The position numbers and the translations under genes are program-made. From contig DRJJ01000275.1 of the NCBI GenBank assembly GCA_011052255.1, positions 1 through 10,674 of the forward strand: a stretch of 10,674 nucleotides of DNA, written 5' to 3'. Source of the stretch: Gammaproteobacteria bacterium. GTDB taxonomy: Bacteria > Pseudomonadota > Gammaproteobacteria > DRJJ01. Of the stretch, positions 6,863 to 10,674 are shown piece by piece. The notes under the pieces are model-generated. The model was not told where the DNA came from, did no database searches, and saw nothing but the letters and a program-made list of their open reading frames with translations. Every line of letters begins with the position of its first letter. Positions within the stretch are counted from its first letter, which is position 1.

Positions 6863-8074
6863 ATGAAACAACAAGGTGCAGGCATGGAAATCAATACTGG
6901 CCCGTCACAGGGCACAGCCTTTCTCCAACTGGGTTTTCGTCCATTTTTTGCCGGGGCAGCGGTATTTGCGATTGTATCGATTGCCGCCTGGATGGGTGTG
7001 TACCAGCATGACTGGCCGCTGGTGCCGGCTGGTATGCCTGCATCACTCTGGCATGCGCATGAATTAATATTCGGCTATGCGCTGGCGGTTATTGCCGGGT
7101 TTTTACTGGCGGCGGTTAAAAACTGGACTGGAGAGCAGACCGTGCAAGGATATAGCTTGCTGGTATTGTTCATGTTATGGATGTTTGCGCGTCTGGCATT
7201 TCTGGCCTCCTCAATTGTCCCGATGCAGGTGACGGCAATTCTGGACATTTTGTTTTTACTGGGTGTGCTGGTAGCCATTGCGATTCCGGTGGTCAAGGCT
7301 CGTCAATGGAAGCAGCTTGGTATCGTTTCCAAAATACTGCTCATGCTGATATTCAATGGCATCTTCTATCTGGCGGTATTGGCATCCGACCCGGTGCTAA
7401 TGGGGCAGGCGGTGTATTTTGGTCTGTACCTGGTGCTGGCATTGATCTTCGTGATGGCGCGCAGGGTAATCCCTTTCTTTATTCAGAATGGCGTTGATTA
7501 CCCGGCCAAGTTAAAAAACCCGTTATGGCTGGATATCAGCAGTCTGATCCTGTTTGTATTATTTGCCATTTTCGAGGTGCTGGATCTCAGTGAGCTGGCT
7601 ACCGGTGTGCTGGCTGGCTTGCTCGCCTTGTTGCACGGTATACGACTGTTTTTCTGGTATACGCCGGGTATATGGAAGAAACCGCTGTTGTGGGTGCTAT
7701 ATCTGGCCTATAGCAGTCTGGTAGCGGGCTTTGTGCTGAGTGCGGCCACGGCCTTCATGGGCATATCTTTCCTGCTTGCGGTGCACGCCTTTACCGTAGG
7801 TGGGATAGGGCTGCTGACATTGGGCATGATGTCACGGGTTACGCTGGGGCACACCGGGCGCAATGTCTTCGATCCGCCATCTGGTCTGGGTGTCATGTTT
7901 GCCTTGATGCTGGCTGCTGCGATTGTACGCGTGCTGTTACCACTGATTGATATGTCGCGTTACTCTATCTGGGTAGCGGTATCCCAATGGCTCTGGATAC
8001 TGGCCTTTTCCTTATTTTTACTACGCTTCTTGCCTATGCTGATCAATCCGCGTGTTGATGGCCGTCCGGGCTAG
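6863..8074 (+). CDS. nnrS: NnrS family haem-copper membrane protein
   Basis: A 403-residue polytopic inner-membrane protein of the NnrS family, about 12 hydrophobic spans, matching the family's usual length. NnrS proteins contain haem and copper, occur with denitrification genes under NO-responsive regulators, and protect cells from nitric-oxide stress. Family signatures are SLWHAHELIFGY (61-72), GFLLAAVKNWTG (79-90), VHAFTVGGIG (307-316) and MMSRVTLGHTGR (322-333). The His residues at 64, 66, 308 and 330 are candidate metal or haem ligands. ATG 6863 has AGGAA six bases upstream; a second in-frame ATG lies at 6884. It follows the MBL hydrolase by 34 bases and precedes the Fnr/Dnr-type site of the cytochrome gene. 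No Fnr-type box was found before this gene pair, so control may come from the inverted repeat at 5838 or from outside the visible signals. Confidence 0.92.
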   Translation: MKQQGAGMEINTGPSQGTAFLQLGFRPFFAGAAVFAIVSIAAWMGVYQHDWPLVPAGMPASLWHAHELIFGYALAVIAGFLLAAVKNWTGEQTVQGYSLLVLFMLWMFARLAFLASSIVPMQVTAILDILFLLGVLVAIAIPVVKARQWKQLGIVSKILLMLIFNGIFYLAVLASDPVLMGQAVYFGLYLVLALIFVMARRVIPFFIQNGVDYPAKLKNPLWLDISSLILFVLFAIFEVLDLSELATGVLAGLLALLHGIRLFFWYTPGIWKKPLLWVLYLAYSSLVAGFVLSAATAFMGISFLLAVHAFTVGGIGLLTLGMMSRVTLGHTGRNVFDPPSGLGVMFALMLAAAIVRVLLPLIDMSRYSIWVAVSQWLWILAFSLFLLRFLPMLINPRVDGRPG

Positions 8075-8191
8075 GTTTTTTCAATGTGGCTGGATAAAAC
8101 CACCGCGCTTTTCTATTTTTTATGGTCTAGTCTTGAGGGGTCTGTCCATAGTCACAAATCAGTTATAAAAAGTAAAAATGAGTGGGTGTAC

Positions 8192-8205
8192 TTGACCTGC
8201 GTCAA
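8192..8205. promoter_or_regulatory. Crp/Fnr-family (FNR/DNR/NnrR-type) operator TTGAC-N4-GTCAA
   Basis: This is a perfect inverted repeat, TTGAC CTGC GTCAA, fitting the FNR/DNR box TTGAT-N4-ATCAA with a T-to-C change in each half-site. Its centre (8198.5) lies about 40 bases before the transcript start predicted from TATAAT at 8226-8231. This is close to the class II activation position (-41.5) used by FNR, ANR and DNR. It predicts activation under low oxygen or nitric oxide. Which family member binds cannot be told from sequence alone. Confidence 0.75.
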
Positions 8206-8225
8206 TGTGCCGTACACAACTATAT

Positions 8226-8231
8226 TATAAT
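8226..8231 (+). promoter_or_regulatory. -10 box of the cytochrome/NapA-like operon
   Basis: TATAAT is a perfect -10 hexamer, 20 bases after the Crp/Fnr-type site, with no separate good -35. This arrangement is usual for activator-dependent class II promoters. The predicted transcript starts near 8238, giving a leader of about 61 bases before ATG 8299. Confidence 0.65.
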
Positions 8232-8284
8232 TTACTCATTAAGAATTAATCTAAAGTTCTTCAAGAATAATGACCATCCAGCAT

Positions 8285-8291
8285 GGAGGAG
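8285..8291 (+). promoter_or_regulatory. Strong ribosome binding site of the cytochrome gene
   Basis: GGAGGAG lies seven bases before ATG 8299. It decides the start against an in-frame codon at 8182, which lies upstream of the operator and the -10 box. Confidence 0.8.
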
Positions 8292-8298
8292 TGTTGTA

Positions 8299-9057
8299 AT
8301 GCATATGAATCGACTCTACAGGGTATTGATCCTGTTACTGGGCATAGCCCTGGCATCCTGTTCACAGGATGACCAAGCCTCAGCCACTGAAAAGGCAGTA
8401 AAATCAGAGACTTCTGCTGTGGGCGGTAGCAAGAACCTGAGTGGCGGAGTAATCAGTACCGCTGAGGCAGCGCCTGCCAAACAGTCCCCGGAGCTGGTTC
8501 AGAAAGGTAAGGAACTGTATGGGCAGAACTGCATCTTCTGTCATCAGCCTGATGCGATCGGCAAGCCGGGTATCGCACCGTCGCTGACCAATCAGGAGTT
8601 TCTGATGACGGCCTCCGATAAATTCATCATGGGCACGATACGCGACGGGCGCGCTGGAACCGGTATGCCACCGTTTGCCCATCTGGGCAGGTCAGGTGTA
8701 GAAGCGATACTGGCGTTCCTGCGTGATCATGCCAAACGGCCGAACATTTCTGCAAAAATAGACAAGGAAAAACAGGTGCATGGCGATGAGCGCCTCGGCA
8801 AGCTCTGGTTCGATCAGATATGCAGCACTTGTCACGGCATGAATGGTGATGGCTATGCACGTGGGGGCACGGGTACTGCGATAGGTAAGGTCGGCTTCCT
8901 GGGCAAGGCCAGCGATGGATTTATCCGCGAGACCATCAAGGTGGGCAGAACCAATACACGTATGCTGGGCTTTAGCGGCCCGGATGGCATGGCCAACATG
9001 GCGGATAGTGAGATTGAAGATGTGATTGCCTATCTGCGCACAGTACCTAGCAAGTAA
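8299..9057 (+). CDS. Di-haem c-type cytochrome lipoprotein
   Basis: A 252-residue exported electron carrier with two class I cytochrome c domains. The N-terminus is a lipoprotein signal (hydrophobic 9-19, then L-A-S-C) with Cys21 as acylation site; Ser at +2 predicts outer-membrane sorting by the Lol rule. A low-complexity linker (22-60) rich in Ala, Ser and Lys tethers the haem domains. Haem sites are CIFCH (78-82) and CSTCH (175-179). Likely axial Met ligands are Met123 in GTGMPPF and Met222 in NTRMLGF. Each domain looks like a Cytochrome_CBB3 module. This is unlike NapB, a bis-His di-haem protein, and unlike tetra-haem NapC. The NapA-family gene follows by 15 bases, so the cytochrome probably donates electrons to, or takes them from, that enzyme. 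Transcription likely starts at the Fnr/Dnr-controlled promoter upstream. Confidence 0.9.
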   Translation: MHMNRLYRVLILLLGIALASCSQDDQASATEKAVKSETSAVGGSKNLSGGVISTAEAAPAKQSPELVQKGKELYGQNCIFCHQPDAIGKPGIAPSLTNQEFLMTASDKFIMGTIRDGRAGTGMPPFAHLGRSGVEAILAFLRDHAKRPNISAKIDKEKQVHGDERLGKLWFDQICSTCHGMNGDGYARGGTGTAIGKVGFLGKASDGFIRETIKVGRTNTRMLGFSGPDGMANMADSEIEDVIAYLRTVPSK

Positions 9058-9072
9058 CGGAGATTATAAATA

Positions 9073-10674
9073 ATGAAACGCTTTAAAATTAATCGTCGCG
9101 ATTTCCTCAAATCCAGCACCTTCATCACGGGCACAGCTGCGGCTGGAACCAGTCTGTTTGTCGGTAACAATCCGGAACTGGAGGCCGCTACCACACCGGC
9201 ATCGTCCGGACAGGTGACACGTACGACTGCGCTGGCACAATGCCCTTATTGTGGTGTTGGCTGCGGCACCATTATCCAGGTTGAAAATGGCAAGATCGTT
9301 TCAATGCGGCCAGACAAGGATCATCCAACCAATTATGGCCTGCAATGTATCAAGGGCCTGACCGCCGCCGAGCCGATTTATGTTGACCGCATGGAAGGCG
9401 ACCCGTATGTGCGCAAGGATGTATGGGCAGAATGGCAAAAGCCCAACCATGGTGATCTGGAATATATCAGCAAGACCAAGGGTTCGTTCGACGAAGAGCA
9501 CTTTATTCGTGTTCCGTATGAAGAAGCTTCTGAAATGACAACCCACAAGATTGCTCATTTCGCGAAAAAGTACAGCGGCAATTCAATCGCATTGTATGGT
9601 TCCGGCCAGCTTACGATGGAAGGCCAGTACCTGGAAAACCTGTTCATGAAAGGCGTACTGGGTTCCAACACCATTGAAGCCAATGCACGCATGTGCATGA
9701 CCTCTGCGGTAACCGGCTACTTTGCAACACTGGGTTCCGATACCCCGCCGCTGGCCTATGAAGATATTGAGCTGAGCGACATGATTATGCATTTTGGTCA
9801 CAATGCGCGTGAATCCCATCCGATAATTTTCTGGCGTGCAGCCGATCATAAGCGCAACAAGGATATCCCGACCGTAGTGGTTGACCCGCGTTATACAGGG
9901 ACGGTCAGGGGTTATGAGGATATCAACAAGGAAAACTCGGTGCATGTGCCGATCCTGAATGGTGATATCAGCTTCCTGAATTCAATTGCCCATGTGTTGC
10001 TCAAGGAGCACCCGGATGTGATTGACTGGAAATTCATGAAGGAACACTCCACCGGCTGGAAAGAATATACCGAAGGTGTACTGGCAAAATACAGCCCGGA
10101 GCAGGTGCAGGATCGTATGGGTGGCGAGAATCACGACGTTCCGCCAGAACTGATCCGTAAAGTGGCCGCATTATTTGCCGATGCAACACGCAAACGTCTT
10201 GCGCGCTCCAAGGGCAAGCAGGAAGGCAAGGGTTACGGTGGTGTAATCATTATGTGGGGCATAGGCTATAACCAGCACATACATGGTCAGCACAATACGA
10301 TAGCGATTGTAAACCTGTTGACTATGACTGGTAACCTGGCAAAACCTGGTTGTGGTCCGTTCTCAATGACTGGCCAGCCCAATGCAATGGGTGAACGTTT
10401 TACCGGTGGTCTGACCGGACGTCTGCCATTCAATATGCCATTAACCGATGACAAGCACCGCAAAAAAATTGCCAAGGCCTGGAATGTACCGGAGGCAAAT
10501 CTGATCAAGGCGATGAAGGCCAAAAACCCGGGTTATGCGATAGGCATGATGGAGCGTGCGCTGAAAGATGATGTAAAGGCCATGTTCTTTGTGTACGCGA
10601 CACACATTGACCTGCCAGATCAGGATAATCTGATCCGCCCAGCATTGTTGAAAACATTCAATGTGGTGCAGGAA
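9073..10674 (+). CDS. Tat-exported NapA-like molybdopterin oxidoreductase, 3' end outside window
   Basis: The first 534 residues of a periplasmic molybdoenzyme of the DMSO-reductase family, nearest NapA (nitrate reductase); full-length NapA has about 830. ATG 9073 has CGGAG ten bases upstream. A Tat signal (NRRDFLK, 7-13) is followed by an Ala-rich stretch. Cys57, Cys60, Cys64 and Cys92 bind a 4Fe-4S cluster, and Lys94 in CIKG is the conserved electron-path lysine. Cys208 in NARMCMTSAV aligns with the NapA molybdenum ligand, and PGCGPFSMTGQP (425-436) matches the NapA cofactor-binding block. Differences from my recollection of E. coli NapA are NQHIHG (400-405) in place of NQHTRG and a Lys/Gly-rich insertion at about 373-389. 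Nitrate reduction is likely but not proven; another oxyanion, or the reverse reaction, is possible. It shares the operon of the di-haem cytochrome. Its reading frame stays open to the window edge. Confidence 0.88.
   Translation, partial: MKRFKINRRDFLKSSTFITGTAAAGTSLFVGNNPELEAATTPASSGQVTRTTALAQCPYCGVGCGTIIQVENGKIVSMRPDKDHPTNYGLQCIKGLTAAEPIYVDRMEGDPYVRKDVWAEWQKPNHGDLEYISKTKGSFDEEHFIRVPYEEASEMTTHKIAHFAKKYSGNSIALYGSGQLTMEGQYLENLFMKGVLGSNTIEANARMCMTSAVTGYFATLGSDTPPLAYEDIELSDMIMHFGHNARESHPIIFWRAADHKRNKDIPTVVVDPRYTGTVRGYEDINKENSVHVPILNGDISFLNSIAHVLLKEHPDVIDWKFMKEHSTGWKEYTEGVLAKYSPEQVQDRMGGENHDVPPELIRKVAALFADATRKRLARSKGKQEGKGYGGVIIMWGIGYNQHIHGQHNTIAIVNLLTMTGNLAKPGCGPFSMTGQPNAMGERFTGGLTGRLPFNMPLTDDKHRKKIAKAWNVPEANLIKAMKAKNPGYAIGMMERALKDDVKAMFFVYATHIDLPDQDNLIRPALLKTFNVVQE

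Noticed and set aside
8084..8125. Possible terminator after nnrS (GTGG...CCAC followed by T-rich sequence)
   Set aside because: The stem is only four base pairs with a ten-base loop, and the T runs are interrupted. It is too weak to call.
8182..8298. N-terminal extension of the cytochrome reading frame
   Set aside because: It would include the Fnr-type operator and the -10 box. GGAGGAG at 8285 and the lipoprotein signal place the start at 8299.
9301..10523. Several minus-strand frames opposite the NapA-like gene
   Set aside because: They are shadows of a continuous 534-codon plus-strand frame carrying clear cluster- and cofactor-binding motifs.

Overview
The window reads as chromosomal DNA of a moderate-GC proteobacterium, most likely a gammaproteobacterium. 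The reasons are an E. coli-like YaaA, an NnrS protein, an Fnr/Dnr-type operator, and outer-membrane proteins of types common in gammaproteobacteria. No rRNA, tRNA, CRISPR array or insertion sequence was seen. The taxonomic call is inference.

Left part (1-2492): seven perfect copies of AATACTC (129-177) lie just before the ribosome binding site of a FadL/OmpP1-like outer-membrane porin gene. That gene is interrupted by a one-base frameshift near 1093-1104. A second exported, probably beta-barrel protein follows, of the group often mislabelled 'neuromedin U'. A palindrome (2397-2431) then separates these genes from yaaA, which has its own extended -10 promoter.

Middle part (2493-5853): yaaA (+) converges with an orphan ParA-type ATPase (-). 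Upstream of parA are 336 bp with no convincing gene but two small stem-loops. Next come a lipoprotein esterase of the PHB-depolymerase/LpqC family (-) and a short single-span membrane protein gene (-) with a GTG start.

Right part (5887-10674): four same-strand genes suggest nitrogen-oxide metabolism. An exported metallo-beta-lactamase-fold hydrolase is closely followed by nnrS. A Crp/Fnr-family operator (TTGAC-N4-GTCAA) sits about 40 bp before the predicted start of a transcript for a di-haem cytochrome c lipoprotein. Fifteen bases later begins a Tat-exported NapA-family molybdopterin/4Fe-4S oxidoreductase that runs off the window end. The simplest model is an O2- or NO-responsive periplasmic respiratory module in which the cytochrome exchanges electrons with the molybdoenzyme and NnrS protects against NO. 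The cytochrome is not NapB-like, and the NapA-like enzyme differs from standard NapA at conserved positions. This is the best candidate for something unusual here.
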